Positions 9,287 to 18,854 of a stretch of DNA of 64,000 nt are shown here, piece by piece (position 1 is the first letter of the stretch; each line of letters starts with the position of its first letter). The DNA is from Opitutales bacterium (GTDB taxonomy: Bacteria; Verrucomicrobiota; Verrucomicrobiia; Opitutales; UBA2995): contig JAJDZZ010000026.1 in the NCBI GenBank assembly GCA_022824405.1, positions 62,001-126,000 on the forward strand. Reading direction: 5' to 3'. Under the pieces are notes generated by a model. The model made no database searches. It was not told the origin of the DNA and was given only the letters and a program-made list of their open reading frames with translations. The position numbers were made by a program, and so were the translations under genes.

Positions 9287-10312
9287 CTACCGCCGGACCC
9301 GTGGATCGGACAGCATTCTGGCAAGCAGTTCATCCTCCCGAAGCCCTTCCTGGGCATAATGGATGCCAACTTGGTTATTCTGCCGGTCTTTGGCCTTCTC
9401 TTCGGCTGTGTTGTAGGATCCGATTTCATGCGCATTGGTTACCACCTGGGCAAATTCGGCCCCGTATTCGAGGGTCAGCAGGTAGCTCCATAATACATGC
9501 CGGTAGGCGTCCTCGGGAAAGTCGATTCCGGACCAGCGTACGGCTCTGGACTTTTCCTCGGCCTGGCGCTGGATTTCAAAAAGTCTGGGAGCTTTTAACG
9601 GATGATTGGCCACCAGATCGAGATCGCCCCGGGAGAGTCGGTCGGCGAATTTCGGCCCCACGTGCTCCAAATCCTCCCGATTCAGCACGATGCGGGAAAT
9701 GCCATCGGATGTCCGGGTCCCAAATCGCTGTTGCAGTTGAAAGGCTCTTTCCCCGATTTTGAATTCAAAATACATCGTGCCGGTGAGATGCATGGGCGCC
9801 GTGCTTTCTCCCCGTTGGAAAATCGCCTTGAAGTCATGGTAGACCCGACGCAGGGAATCCTTTAAATCGAGCACGGAGGCATGCGTTTCGTATTCCATGG
9901 AATGCACCTCGATGTGGCGCATCCTGTAGCGGTCGTTCAACAGGGGCTTGGCCGGACTACCCGAGGCCAACCGGAGATTGCGGGCCATGGTTTCAAGCCT
10001 TCCGTCGGGCAGGCCCCGCCATCGCCATCCCAGGTATTGACCGGTGATCCGCACGGGCCGATCGGACTCGCTCACGCCTACATCGCATTGGAAACCGACC
10101 AGGCCGAATCCGAAAGTCCGATGGAGGTCGAGTTCTTCCAGCCGAAACCCCTGGACCTGTAAATCCCCTTCCCACGGCAGGATCTCATTCTGAAGATGGC
10201 GTAGCCTCTCTCTCAACCCGGACAAGAAGTAATTGTAAAAAATGATGGTTCCCACAACCGCAAGAGCGGTGAAGACTCCGAGAAATGAAAGGAAATTGCG
10301 CCGAAACCCCAT
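9287..10312 (-). CDS. N-terminally anchored protein with a DUF6973-like C-terminal domain
   Basis: The product is 341 aa. One membrane helix (FLSFLGVFTALAVVGTIIFY) follows a short basic N-terminus, so most of the chain is predicted to face the periplasm. Residues 45-240 contain alternating strand-like segments that I do not recognise. The last 80 residues, with AYRHVLWSYLLTLEYG, VTNAHE and DRQNNQVG, resemble the DUF6973 domain, whose His and Asn residues suggest a catalytic or metal-binding role of unknown nature. It sits between hppA and the helicase in the minus-strand run, 102 bases after the pyrophosphatase stop. The domain assignment is from memory of the pattern and is moderate only. 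Confidence 0.6.
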   Translation of the reverse strand: MGFRRNFLSFLGVFTALAVVGTIIFYNYFLSGLRERLRHLQNEILPWEGDLQVQGFRLEELDLHRTFGFGLVGFQCDVGVSESDRPVRITGQYLGWRWRGLPDGRLETMARNLRLASGSPAKPLLNDRYRMRHIEVHSMEYETHASVLDLKDSLRRVYHDFKAIFQRGESTAPMHLTGTMYFEFKIGERAFQLQQRFGTRTSDGISRIVLNREDLEHVGPKFADRLSRGDLDLVANHPLKAPRLFEIQRQAEEKSRAVRWSGIDFPEDAYRHVLWSYLLTLEYGAEFAQVVTNAHEIGSYNTAEEKAKDRQNNQVGIHYAQEGLREDELLARMLSDPRVRR

Positions 10313-10414
10313 AAAAATTCCGGGTAATTTCTAGCGCATCGGATGCCATTTTTCCAGTCTCTTTTCCAAGAAATGAGATTTTGCCTGCTCCGGGCTCCTG
10401 TCCCCGGGGGCGGA

Positions 10415-12631
10415 TCAGGAAAGGTTGTAGGCCACCGTGACCCCCGCCATGACGATGGCCACCATGGACATGAGTTTGATCAGAATGTTCAGACTGGGCC
10501 CCGAGGTGTCCTTGAAGGGATCGCCCACCGTATCGCCGATGACGGCGGCCTTGTGAGCCTCGGAACCTTTACCGCCGAAATTTCCCTCTTCGATATATTT
10601 TTTGGCGTTGTCCCACGCCCCTCCCGAATTGGCCATGAAGATGGCCAGAGAAAACCCGGAGGAAAGGCCGCCGGCCAATAACCCGATCACCGCTGGAACC
10701 CCAAAGAGGATCCCGATCAGGACCGGAACGAAAATCACCAGCAGGGACGGAAAAAGCATCTCCTTTTGGGCGCCGATGGTGGAGATCTCCACACAGCGGG
10801 CGTAGTCCGGTTCGCTTTCCCCTTCCAGGATACCGGCGATTTCGCGGAATTGGCGGCGCACTTCGTTGACCATTTGGGCGGCGGCGCGGCCCACCGCGTT
10901 CATGGTGAGGCCACAGAAAAGAAAAGCCATCATGGCCCCGAGCAGCAACCCGATGATCACTTTGGGGTTGAGCAGGTGCACCTCGAAACTTTGTACCATA
11001 TCAATCAGGGAAAGGCTGCTCACTCCTTCCATGGAGTTGACTTCCGTCCCGTCCGGGAACTGGTAACTGCCGGATTTTTGGATGGTGTTGACGATGCCGA
11101 GGCGGACAGATTCGAAGTAGGAAGCCAGCAGGGCCAACGCCGTCAGCGCGGCCGAACCGATGGCAAATCCTTTGCCGGTGGCGGCGGTGGTATTGCCCAG
11201 GGAATCGAGCGCATCGGTGCGTTTTCGCACCTCCGGTTCGAGGCCGGCCATCTCGGCGTTTCCCCCCGCGTTGTCGACAATCGGTCCGTAGGCGTCGGTG
11301 GCCAGGGTGATACCCAAGGTGGATAACATTCCCACGGCGGCAATACCGATGCCGTAGAGCCCGGCGTTGATGTTGGACAAATCCAGGCCGCCCGAGGCGA
11401 AAAAGAAGGCCAGGGCGGTTCCCACCCCGATGGCAAGCACCGGTATGGCGGTGGAAATAAAGCCCACTCCAAGGCCCGCGATGATCACCGTGGCGGGACC
11501 GGTTTGGGCATTCCGTGAAATCTCCTGGGTGGGCTTGTATTCGGAGGAGGTATAATAAGCCGTCGTCTTTCCGATGATTATACCGGTTACGAGCCCGACC
11601 ACTATGGCCCCCCATACCCCCAGGTAGTTGGGGAAGTTCAACCAGCGCAGGGCCAGGAAAGAAGCTACGACGATCAGGACCGCGGAAATGTTTATGCCTT
11701 TTTCCAGTGAGGCCAGAAGCTCCTTCTGGGTGGCTCCCGCCTTGGTGCGAACAAAAAAGGTTCCCGCAATCGAAAGGATAATCCCAATGGCCGCCACCAG
11801 CATGGGGGCCAGGGCGGCGCCATATTGATGATGCGGATCCGCATTGACGTAGGCGGCGGCCCCCAATGCCCCGGCCGCCAGAATCGAACCGCTGTAGGAT
11901 TCGTAGAGGTCGGCCCCCATCCCGGCCACGTCGCCCACATTGTCCCCGACATTGTCCGCAATGGTGGCGGGGTTGCGGGGATCGTCCTCGGGGATGCCCG
12001 CTTCTACCTTCCCGACCAGGTCCGCTCCGACGTCTGCCGCCTTGGTGAAAATTCCTCCTCCTACCCGGGCAAACAGGGCCTGCAGGGATGCCCCCATACC
12101 GAAGGTCAGCATCGTCGTAGCCATAATCATGGTTTTATAACGGGGGTCGGAAGCCTCGATAAAGGTGTCCAATACCAACCACCAGATACTGATGTAGAGA
12201 AGAGCCAATCCGACCACCGAGAGCCCCATTACGGCCCCGCTGCGAAAGGATATCCTCAATCCCCTGTTGAGCGAAACGGTCGCGGCCTGGGCCGTGCGTC
12301 CGGACGCCCAGGTGGCGGTTTTCATACCGAAATAACCGGCCAGACCGGAGAAAAATCCCCCCATGAGAAAAGCGGCCGGCAACCAGCCGTTCTGCACGCC
12401 CAGGCCGTAGGAAAGGAAGGCAAAAACCAGGGTGATGATGAGAAACACAATCCCAACCACCTTGTATTGTTGCTTAAGGTAGGCCATGGCTCCCTTGCGC
12501 ACGTGGGAGGCGATTTTAATCATTTGGTCGGTTCCCTCCTCCCCTTTCATCATGGACTTGAAAAATATCCATGCAAAAACGAGAGCGATGATGGCCGCAA
12601 TGGGGATAGGCCAGAAGATCAATGAATTCAT
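10415..12631 (-). CDS. hppA: Membrane ion-pumping pyrophosphatase
   Basis: The product is 738 aa with about 16 membrane helices. It hydrolyses pyrophosphate and exports H+ and/or Na+ across the inner membrane. The pyrophosphate/Mg site is clear: [11 protein letters not shown] (200-210), [20 protein letters not shown] (215-234), later [12 protein letters not shown] and [11 protein letters not shown]. The sequence [10 protein letters not shown] (479-488) has alanine where K+-independent enzymes carry lysine, so a K+-requiring form is predicted. Proton and sodium pumps cannot be separated safely by eye. Length and motif order are normal. It is divergent from xylA with a 246-base gap that presumably holds both promoters; I recognise no operator there. 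Confidence 0.96.
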   Translation of the reverse strand: MNSLIFWPIPIAAIIALVFAWIFFKSMMKGEEGTDQMIKIASHVRKGAMAYLKQQYKVVGIVFLIITLVFAFLSYGLGVQNGWLPAAFLMGGFFSGLAGYFGMKTATWASGRTAQAATVSLNRGLRISFRSGAVMGLSVVGLALLYISIWWLVLDTFIEASDPRYKTMIMATTMLTFGMGASLQALFARVGGGIFTKAADVGADLVGKVEAGIPEDDPRNPATIADNVGDNVGDVAGMGADLYESYSGSILAAGALGAAAYVNADPHHQYGAALAPMLVAAIGIILSIAGTFFVRTKAGATQKELLASLEKGINISAVLIVVASFLALRWLNFPNYLGVWGAIVVGLVTGIIIGKTTAYYTSSEYKPTQEISRNAQTGPATVIIAGLGVGFISTAIPVLAIGVGTALAFFFASGGLDLSNINAGLYGIGIAAVGMLSTLGITLATDAYGPIVDNAGGNAEMAGLEPEVRKRTDALDSLGNTTAATGKGFAIGSAALTALALLASYFESVRLGIVNTIQKSGSYQFPDGTEVNSMEGVSSLSLIDMVQSFEVHLLNPKVIIGLLLGAMMAFLFCGLTMNAVGRAAAQMVNEVRRQFREIAGILEGESEPDYARCVEISTIGAQKEMLFPSLLVIFVPVLIGILFGVPAVIGLLAGGLSSGFSLAIFMANSGGAWDNAKKYIEEGNFGGKGSEAHKAAVIGDTVGDPFKDTSGPSLNILIKLMSMVAIVMAGVTVAYNLS

Positions 12632-12877
12632 GATAGCCGGGTCTTAAATGGGATTTTAGGGCGGATGGGGTGGCCGGGGTACAGCCGGATGTCTGCCTGC
12701 CGGTTGAGACATCGGGGCAAAGTGGACAATAGGGGAGTCTCCCTGTCAATACACTCCTTTGAGTTTTAGACGGTTCTCCACCCTTGACCCGGCAAAGTGT
12801 CACTTTGCATAGTTTGCATTGGGCCAATCCGGTCCCGTTCCTTGTTCCCCATCAATCGACGATCCACAAGTATCTCC

Positions 12878-14188
12878 ATGTCAGAAGCTTTTCCCGATAT
12901 ACCCAAGATCTCCTATGAAGGAGTGAATTCCCGCAATCCGCTGGCCTTCAAACATTACCGTCCCGATGAGGTCGTAGGAGGCAAACCCATGAAGGACCAC
13001 CTTCGGTTCGCCGCCGCTTACTGGCACACCATGCGCAATGAGTTGACCGATCCTTTCGGGGTGGGCACCTCACACAAACCCTGGGACGATCGGAGCAATT
13101 CCCTGGAAAACGCACGGCGCCGGGCCGAGGTCTTTTTTGAGTTTCTCGATAAACTCGGCTTGGACTATTACTGTTTCCATGATCGGGACGTGGCGCCGGA
13201 GGGCGCCACCTTGGCGGAATCCAATCGGAATCTGGAAGCTCTGGTGGAGTCCTTGCAGACCTTGCAGGCCGGGTTGGGCAAGAAATTGCTGTGGGGAACG
13301 GCCTGCCTATTTGCCCATCCCCGCTATATGCACGGGGCCGCGACATCCTGTCAGGCCGACGTGTTCGCCTACGCCGCCTCTCAGGTGAAATCCGCCATGG
13401 ATGCAACCCAGGCCCTGGGCGGGGAAGGATACGTATTCTGGGGTGGCCGAGAGGGTTACACCACGCTCCTGAACACGGACGTGAAGCGCGAACTCGATCA
13501 CTTGGCCGCCCTTCTGCACATGGCCGTAGATTACGCCAGGGAAATTGGCTTCAAAGGGCAGTTCCTCATAGAGCCCAAACCGAAAGAACCGACAACCCAT
13601 CAATACGATTCCGACGCGGCCGCCTGTTTGAATTTCCTGCGCCAATACGACCTGCTGGATCATTTCCAGCTCAACGTCGAGACCAATCATGCCACCCTGG
13701 CCCAACACTCCATGTGGCACGAGCTGACCGTTGCGGCGGGCGCCGGCGCCCTTGGGTCGGTCGATGCAAACACCGGACACCCCCACCTTGGATGGGATAC
13801 GGACCAATTCCCCACCGACATTTACCTGACCACCCAGATCATGTTGGAGATCCTCCGCATGGGAGGGTTTGAAAAAGGCGGATTGAACTTCGATGCCAAA
13901 GTGCGCCGGGAAAGTTTTGAGCCCGTCGACCTGTTCCACGCCCACATCGGGGGAATGGATGCCTTTGCCCGCGGCTTGAAAGCAGCCCATGCCATTATCG
14001 AAGACGGACGCTTGGATGAATTTGTCGAAAATCGTTATTCGAGTTGGGATTCCGGGATAGGCGCCGAAATCGAAAACGGGGCGGTGGGGTTTGCCCAATT
14101 GGAAGCTTACAGCCTGTCCCATCCGGAGCCCACCGTAGAAAGCGGCCGCCAGGAGATGCTGGAAAACCTGATCAACGAATTTATCTGA
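12878..14188 (+). CDS. xylA: Xylose isomerase
   Basis: The product is 436 aa, the usual class II length, and interconverts D-xylose and D-xylulose (or glucose and fructose). I chose the ATG at 12878 ([15 protein letters not shown]); the longer frame from 12797 is not family-like. Active-site segments are visible: CFHDRD with the catalytic histidine, [20 protein letters not shown] and [15 protein letters not shown] for metal ligands, and [17 protein letters not shown]. The xylulokinase gene follows 127 bases downstream, so the pair forms the standard xylose route into the pentose phosphate pathway. No XylR-type regulator is adjacent. Confidence 0.96.
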   Translation: MSEAFPDIPKISYEGVNSRNPLAFKHYRPDEVVGGKPMKDHLRFAAAYWHTMRNELTDPFGVGTSHKPWDDRSNSLENARRRAEVFFEFLDKLGLDYYCFHDRDVAPEGATLAESNRNLEALVESLQTLQAGLGKKLLWGTACLFAHPRYMHGAATSCQADVFAYAASQVKSAMDATQALGGEGYVFWGGREGYTTLLNTDVKRELDHLAALLHMAVDYAREIGFKGQFLIEPKPKEPTTHQYDSDAAACLNFLRQYDLLDHFQLNVETNHATLAQHSMWHELTVAAGAGALGSVDANTGHPHLGWDTDQFPTDIYLTTQIMLEILRMGGFEKGGLNFDAKVRRESFEPVDLFHAHIGGMDAFARGLKAAHAIIEDGRLDEFVENRYSSWDSGIGAEIENGAVGFAQLEAYSLSHPEPTVESGRQEMLENLINEFI

Positions 14189-14199
14189 TTCTACGCTGT

Positions 14200-14275
14200 C
14201 ATGAACATGGATTGACAGGATAGGCAGGGTATAATCAATACTCTAAAATCCTGTTCATTCCTGTGAATCAGGTTT
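14200..14275. repeat. Imperfect inverted repeat between xylA and xylB
   Basis: A phrase with TGGATTGACAGGAT near 14207-14225 is mirrored by TCCTGTTCATTCCTGTGAAT near 14251-14270. The same kind of phrase (ATGGATGAACAGAATGGACA) occurs at about 17424-17443, so it belongs to a dispersed family. It could form a hairpin between the two genes. Confidence 0.5.
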
Positions 14276-14315
14276 CTCATTTGCTCGATCCCGATTGGAG
14301 CAACCCCTTTTGAAA

Positions 14316-15851
14316 ATGAACTATCTGATAGGAATCGACGTCGGCACCTCCAGCTTGAAAACCCTTCTCCTGGACGAGTCCGGCTCCGTGGTCGAAAGCG
14401 TCAGCGAGTCCTATCCCTTCCATAACCCGAAACCGCTTTGGTCGGAGCAGGATCCCGCCCATTGGTGGAAGGCTACCTGTTTGTCCATAAAGCGGGTAAT
14501 GGAAGCGGGCAACGTTTCACCCGAAGCGATTGCCGGGGTAGGCCTGACCGGCCAGATGCATGGCCTCGTTTTGCTGGACCGGGAGGATCGCGTGCTGCGT
14601 CCCTGTATTCTTTGGAACGATCAGCGCACGGCCAAACAATGTGCCGAGATCACCCGTAAAGTGGGGGCCGACCGGGTTCTCCAATTGACCGGCAATCCGG
14701 TCTTGCCCGGATTTACCGCGCCCAAGATTGCCTGGGTCCAGGAAAATGAACCCGAGATTTTCTCCCGGGCCGCGCGCTTCCTCCTGCCCAAGGATTACGT
14801 GAGATTCCGGTTGAGCGGAGAGCATTTTTCCGATGTTTCCGATGCCTCGGGCACTTCCCTCCTCAACGTCGGTAAACGGACCTGGTCGGAAGAGATGTGC
14901 CAAGCCATCGGATTGAAGGGGAGTTTCCTGCCGGAATTGACGGAATCCCCCGTAGCCAGCGCCACAGTGTCGGCTGAAGCGGCCAGAGCTACGGGGTTAT
15001 TGGAGGGAACCCCCATTGCCGCCGGCGGCGGGGACCAGGCAGCTCAGGCTGTTGGCTGTGGGATCATTGGCGAAGGCATCGTTTCGGCCACTTTGGGAAC
15101 CTCGGGGGTCGTGTTTGCTCATTCCGACGCATTCCGGGTGGAGCCGAATGGCCGTTTGCATGCTTTCTGCCACGCCGTGCCCCATAAATGGCACCTGATG
15201 GGGGTCATGTTGTCGGCAGCGGGCAGTTTCGAGTGGTATGGGAATACCCTCGGGGCCTGGGAGGAAATGGAGGCCAAGTCCTCCGGATCGAACGTTTTCG
15301 CATGGCTCGACCGACAGGCGGAGAAGGCCCCGGCCGGGAGTGAGGGGCTCTTGTTCCTGCCCTATTTGTCCGGCGAACGGACTCCTCACCCGGATCCCCA
15401 GGCGCGGGGTGTTTTCTTTGGCATGACCCTGCGTCATCGGAAACCTCACCTGACGCGCGCCGTGCTCGAGGGAATCACCTATGGCATGAACGATTCCCTG
15501 CAACTGATGCGAAACCTGGGCCTGGAAATTTCCGAAGTAAGGGCTTCCGGAGGTGGAGCCAAAAGTCCGTTCTGGTTGCAGATGCAGGCGGATATTTACC
15601 GGTCCCGGATCGTCACCACCAACGTGACGGAGGGGGCGGCCTTTGGAGCGGCGGTGTTGGCCGGAGTTGCCTCGGGCCTTTTTGGCGATCTCGCAACGGC
15701 CGTAGCCAAGGTCGTTAAGAAAACCGGAGAGATCGACCCCGGACCCCACCAAGCCGTATATGCGGACTTTTATCCCGAATACCGCGCCCTCTATCCCGCT
15801 CTCAAGGACCGGTTTGCTTCCCTCGGGCAGGTTGTGGAAAAGTATTTTTGA
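14316..15851 (+). CDS. xylB: Xylulokinase
   Basis: The product is 511 aa, a FGGY-family kinase that phosphorylates D-xylulose. The ATG at 14316 (MNYLIGIDVGTSS) puts the phosphate-binding loop at its usual place; an in-frame TTG at 14295 adds seven residues. Other marks are GLTGQMHGLV, LWNDQRT with the catalytic-region Asp, LPKDYVRFRLSGE and GGGDQAAQAVGCG. It follows xylA. Its last 50 bases overlap the 3' end of glyA on the other strand, which is unusual for two well-conserved genes. Confidence 0.95.
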   Translation: MNYLIGIDVGTSSLKTLLLDESGSVVESVSESYPFHNPKPLWSEQDPAHWWKATCLSIKRVMEAGNVSPEAIAGVGLTGQMHGLVLLDREDRVLRPCILWNDQRTAKQCAEITRKVGADRVLQLTGNPVLPGFTAPKIAWVQENEPEIFSRAARFLLPKDYVRFRLSGEHFSDVSDASGTSLLNVGKRTWSEEMCQAIGLKGSFLPELTESPVASATVSAEAARATGLLEGTPIAAGGGDQAAQAVGCGIIGEGIVSATLGTSGVVFAHSDAFRVEPNGRLHAFCHAVPHKWHLMGVMLSAAGSFEWYGNTLGAWEEMEAKSSGSNVFAWLDRQAEKAPAGSEGLLFLPYLSGERTPHPDPQARGVFFGMTLRHRKPHLTRAVLEGITYGMNDSLQLMRNLGLEISEVRASGGGAKSPFWLQMQADIYRSRIVTTNVTEGAAFGAAVLAGVASGLFGDLATAVAKVVKKTGEIDPGPHQAVYADFYPEYRALYPALKDRFASLGQVVEKYF

Positions 15852-17352
15852 GTAATTCGAGATCGAGTTCGGGATAGAGAAGGAAACGACCCAGAAGTTC
15901 CGATACACGGCGGCGGGCCTCTTTGGCTATGGCGGGGGATATCTCGTATTTGACCTTGCTGGGTTTCCCGGCATTTGGGCCCTTGGTCAGCAACTTGGGC
16001 CGGGTATTGGAGAAGATCAGCTCAAAGATGGCGGCGATTTCTTCCATTTCTTCGACCCCCATTCCCAGGCTGGTTATGGCGGGTGTGCCCACCCTCAGTC
16101 CGGAGGTGTACCAGGGGCCATTCGGATCGAAGGGCAAGGCGTTGCGATTCAGGGTGATGCCGCATTCTCGCACCACCTTTTCAGCTTGGCGGCCATTCAG
16201 CCCGAAGGTAGTGACGTCGATCAGGAGAAGGTGGTTGTCGGTGCCCCCGGTGGCTATGCTGAAGCCACGCTCGATCATGGCTTGAGCCAGGGCGCGGGAG
16301 TTCTCCACAATTTTGGCCGCGTAGGCCTTGAATTCGGGCTTATTGGCTTCGGTAAAGGCAACCGCCTTGGCCGCCATGATGTGGGGAAGCGGTCCGCCGA
16401 TAACCAGGGGACAACCCTTGTCCACATGCTCGGCAAATTCCGATTTGCACAGCACTACCCCCCCGCGCGGGCCGCGCAGGGTTTTGTGGGTGGTAGTGGT
16501 GACCACGTCGGAAAATGGCATGGGATTGTAATCCCCGGCAAACACCCCGCCCGCGACCAACCCGGCGAAATGCGCCATATCCACCATCAGAACGGCCCCG
16601 ACCCGGTCGGCGATTTCGCGCATGCGGCGGAAATTTATCTTGCGAGGGTAGGCGCTATAGCCGGTCAGGAGAATGAGGGGTTTGATATCTCTGACCTGTT
16701 TTTCCAGTTCCCGGTAATCGAGTAACCCGGTTTGGCGATCTACCGAGTACGAATAACTGTCGAAAAACTGGGCCGAAACGTTTAGCCGATACCCATGGGT
16801 GAGGTGGCCGCCCGAATAATAGTCCAGGCCCATCATCTTCTGGTTGCCCATGGCGTGGCGAATCCTGTTCCAGTCTTCGCGGGAGATTTTGGCGGGATTG
16901 GTTTCCCCCAGGGATTCCAGCGCCGGGATTCCCACCCGAGCCTGGAGGATGGCCCAGAAGGCTATGAGATTGGCGTCGGCTCCGGAGTGGGGTTGCACGT
17001 AGGCGTGCTCCGCCTCAAAGAGTTGGCAGGCCTGTCGACAGGCCTCACTCTCCAGGTCGTCCACGTTTTGGCACCCGGCATAAAACCGCGATCCGGGAAT
17101 GCCTTCCGCGTATTTATCGGTGAGCAGGTTTCCCATGGCGGCCTGCACCGGTAGCCGGGTGTAATTTTCGCTGGCGATGAGTTTCAGGTGGTTGCGCTGG
17201 TCTTCCAGCTCGCTCACGATGGATCGGGCGATGGTTTGGTTGACCGAGGCTACCTGCTGGAGATTGGCCAGGTAACCGACGAGGGCCGGGTCGGCGGATG
17301 GACCTGCCTTTGCCAGGTAACGTTGCAGTGGAGTTTGGTTATGATCGGGCAT
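15802..17352 (-). CDS. glyA: Serine hydroxymethyltransferase, long form
   Basis: The product is 516 aa from the ATG at 17352 (MPDHNQTPLQ). It interconverts serine and glycine with tetrahydrofolate and supplies one-carbon units. Clear marks are HLKLIASENYT, YAEGIPGSRFY, VQPHSGADAN and VDMAHFAGLVAGG, with the PLP lysine in TTTTHKTLRGPRGG. It is about 100 residues longer than the E. coli enzyme, as in Chlamydiae, with an extended N-terminus and insertions around residues 120-170. The ORF can be read up to 17388, but those residues enter the GGCGCC repeat region. It overlaps xylB by 50 bases tail to tail. Confidence 0.95.
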   Translation of the reverse strand: MPDHNQTPLQRYLAKAGPSADPALVGYLANLQQVASVNQTIARSIVSELEDQRNHLKLIASENYTRLPVQAAMGNLLTDKYAEGIPGSRFYAGCQNVDDLESEACRQACQLFEAEHAYVQPHSGADANLIAFWAILQARVGIPALESLGETNPAKISREDWNRIRHAMGNQKMMGLDYYSGGHLTHGYRLNVSAQFFDSYSYSVDRQTGLLDYRELEKQVRDIKPLILLTGYSAYPRKINFRRMREIADRVGAVLMVDMAHFAGLVAGGVFAGDYNPMPFSDVVTTTTHKTLRGPRGGVVLCKSEFAEHVDKGCPLVIGGPLPHIMAAKAVAFTEANKPEFKAYAAKIVENSRALAQAMIERGFSIATGGTDNHLLLIDVTTFGLNGRQAEKVVRECGITLNRNALPFDPNGPWYTSGLRVGTPAITSLGMGVEEMEEIAAIFELIFSNTRPKLLTKGPNAGKPSKVKYEISPAIAKEARRRVSELLGRFLLYPELDLELLKNTFPQPARGKQTGP

Positions 17353-17371
17353 GGGGAAGGAAGAAGGATGA

Positions 17372-17419
17372 GGCGCCGGAGGCGCCAATTAGGAATTAGA
17401 AATTAGGAATTAGGAATTG
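17372..17419 (+). repeat. GGCGCC palindrome plus AATTAGG tandem phrase (copy A)
   Basis: GGCGCC (17372-17377), three bases, then GGCGCC (17381-17386), followed by AATTAGGAATTAG-type units to 17419. The same module occurs at 23759-23797 (inverted), 32473-32500, 38910-38943 and 39127-39153 (inverted). This copy begins 20 bases before the glyA start on its leader side and is preceded by a purine-rich phrase (GGAAGAAGGATGA). Confidence 0.75.
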
Positions 17420-17490
17420 AAACATGGATGAACAGAATGGACAGGATATTTTTGATAGAGAAGCGGGGCCCTGCCTCCCAATTTAATTTA

Positions 17491-17540
17491 AGGCGGGTTG
17501 GAAAACCCACCCTCCGTTATTGGCGCTTCCGGCGCCGCGC
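17491..17540. repeat. CCCTCCGTTA repeat plus GGCGCC remnant
   Basis: GGCGGGTTGGAAAACCCACC followed by CTCCGTTAT (about 17492-17520) is a third copy of the arm of the inverted repeat at 39021-39090. It contains its own small hairpin (GGGTT/AACCC). A degenerate GGCGC-cttcc-GGCGCC palindrome follows at 17521-17537. The stretch from 17353 to 17549 has no gene and is made of these repeats. Confidence 0.65.
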
Positions 17541-17549
17541 CTCGGATGT

Positions 17550-18815
17550 TCAATCAATTTCCGCGATGGCAGTAAAACCGGGATCGAAGAGTCGGCGAAA
17601 GGTCTTTATGGCAAAGGGGTCGGTCATTCCAGCCAGGTAATCGCAGATCAACCGTGCCATCCGGGGGCGTTCGGATACTCCCCGCAATCGCTTCTCCAAC
17701 TTGGTCGAGATGAAACGAAGGGAATTTCGTTCCCCCGCCTCACAACTTTCCAGGAGCGTCTCAAAAAGACCTCCCAGCATGCGGTCGATCTTGTATTGCA
17801 ACTGCCCGACGCGTTCGCTTCGGAAAACGATACCCATGGAGATGGCCTTATAGAGACGGCATTCCTTCTGCAGGGCCGGGTCGATGGCCAGCCCGAAACG
17901 ATAACGGTGCGTTTTTTCGGCCATGAAATTACTTCGCTCCACCAGGCTGCCCGCACGGATAAACTCCCCGATTTTCCGCTCCAGCATGGGTTCGATACCT
18001 CCCTTTCGTATGGTTTGGATGAGTTTTTCCATCCGCGCGGCGTCCTCCGAATCCAGATCGTTTGCCTCGGCCCATCTTTCCAACTTGTCTATGGTGACGA
18101 AACCCATGCGGATTCCATCCGCCAGATCGTGAAAGCAATAGGCGGTTTCATCGGCCCAATCCATAATTTGACATTCCAGGCTTCGGAAAGCGTTTTTTTC
18201 CTGCGGGGTTTGGCAGGCTCCCGACAAGTCCCCGCCCTCCAGGACGAAGTCCAGGTAGGGTTTCTGGTCATCGTAGAGAAAATGATTATGGGGATGGAGG
18301 CGCTCGGAATAGAGGGACTTGTATTTGAGGATGCCATCGAGCAGGGCACGGGTGGGCCCCATGCCGCTGCGCTTGGAGTTGTGTGAGTAAATGGTCTCGG
18401 TGAGCAGGCGAAGGGTCTGGGCGTTCCCTTCAAATCCGCCATACCGCTTCATGAGCCTGTTGAGCGTTCTTTCCCCCTTGTGTCCGAAAGGGGGATGCCC
18501 GAGATCGTGCGACAGGCAGACTGCCTCGACCAGAACGGAGTCCACGAAGAAGCCGCGGTCGAACCAGGGACTGGTCTTTTTCAGGTAGCCGCAGATCGAT
18601 CGCCCGATTTGGGCCACCTCGATGGAGTGGGTGAGCCGGGTGCGGTAAATATCGTATTGGCCGGATATGAAGACCTGAGTCTTGGCTTGCAGTCTGCGAA
18701 AGGCGGAGGTGTGGATCACCCGGTCGCGGTCGATTTCAAAATGGGTCCGGTAGAGAACCGGTTCTCGCGCGGGCAGGCGTTCCCAGTCGAAATCGCTATA
18801 GAATTCATTCGCCAT
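17550..18815 (-). CDS. dgt: dGTP triphosphohydrolase-like HD-domain protein
   Basis: The product is 421 aa and is predicted to hydrolyse dNTPs to deoxynucleosides and tripolyphosphate, balancing DNA precursors. The HD metal site is visible: RLTHSIEVAQIGRSI supplies the first histidine and LSHDLGHPPFGHKGE the HD pair and following histidine. The N-terminal motif DRDRVIHTSAFRRLQAKTQVF is characteristic of dGTPases. It starts 39 bases after leuA on the same strand, so co-transcription is likely. The family includes enzymes of broader dNTP specificity, so the exact substrate is uncertain. Confidence 0.9.
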   Translation of the reverse strand: MANEFYSDFDWERLPAREPVLYRTHFEIDRDRVIHTSAFRRLQAKTQVFISGQYDIYRTRLTHSIEVAQIGRSICGYLKKTSPWFDRGFFVDSVLVEAVCLSHDLGHPPFGHKGERTLNRLMKRYGGFEGNAQTLRLLTETIYSHNSKRSGMGPTRALLDGILKYKSLYSERLHPHNHFLYDDQKPYLDFVLEGGDLSGACQTPQEKNAFRSLECQIMDWADETAYCFHDLADGIRMGFVTIDKLERWAEANDLDSEDAARMEKLIQTIRKGGIEPMLERKIGEFIRAGSLVERSNFMAEKTHRYRFGLAIDPALQKECRLYKAISMGIVFRSERVGQLQYKIDRMLGGLFETLLESCEAGERNSLRFISTKLEKRLRGVSERPRMARLICDYLAGMTDPFAIKTFRRLFDPGFTAIAEID

Positions 18816-18854
18816 GCACGGTTGCCAAGGGGGTGGAGTGGGGTGGGGGACCGT

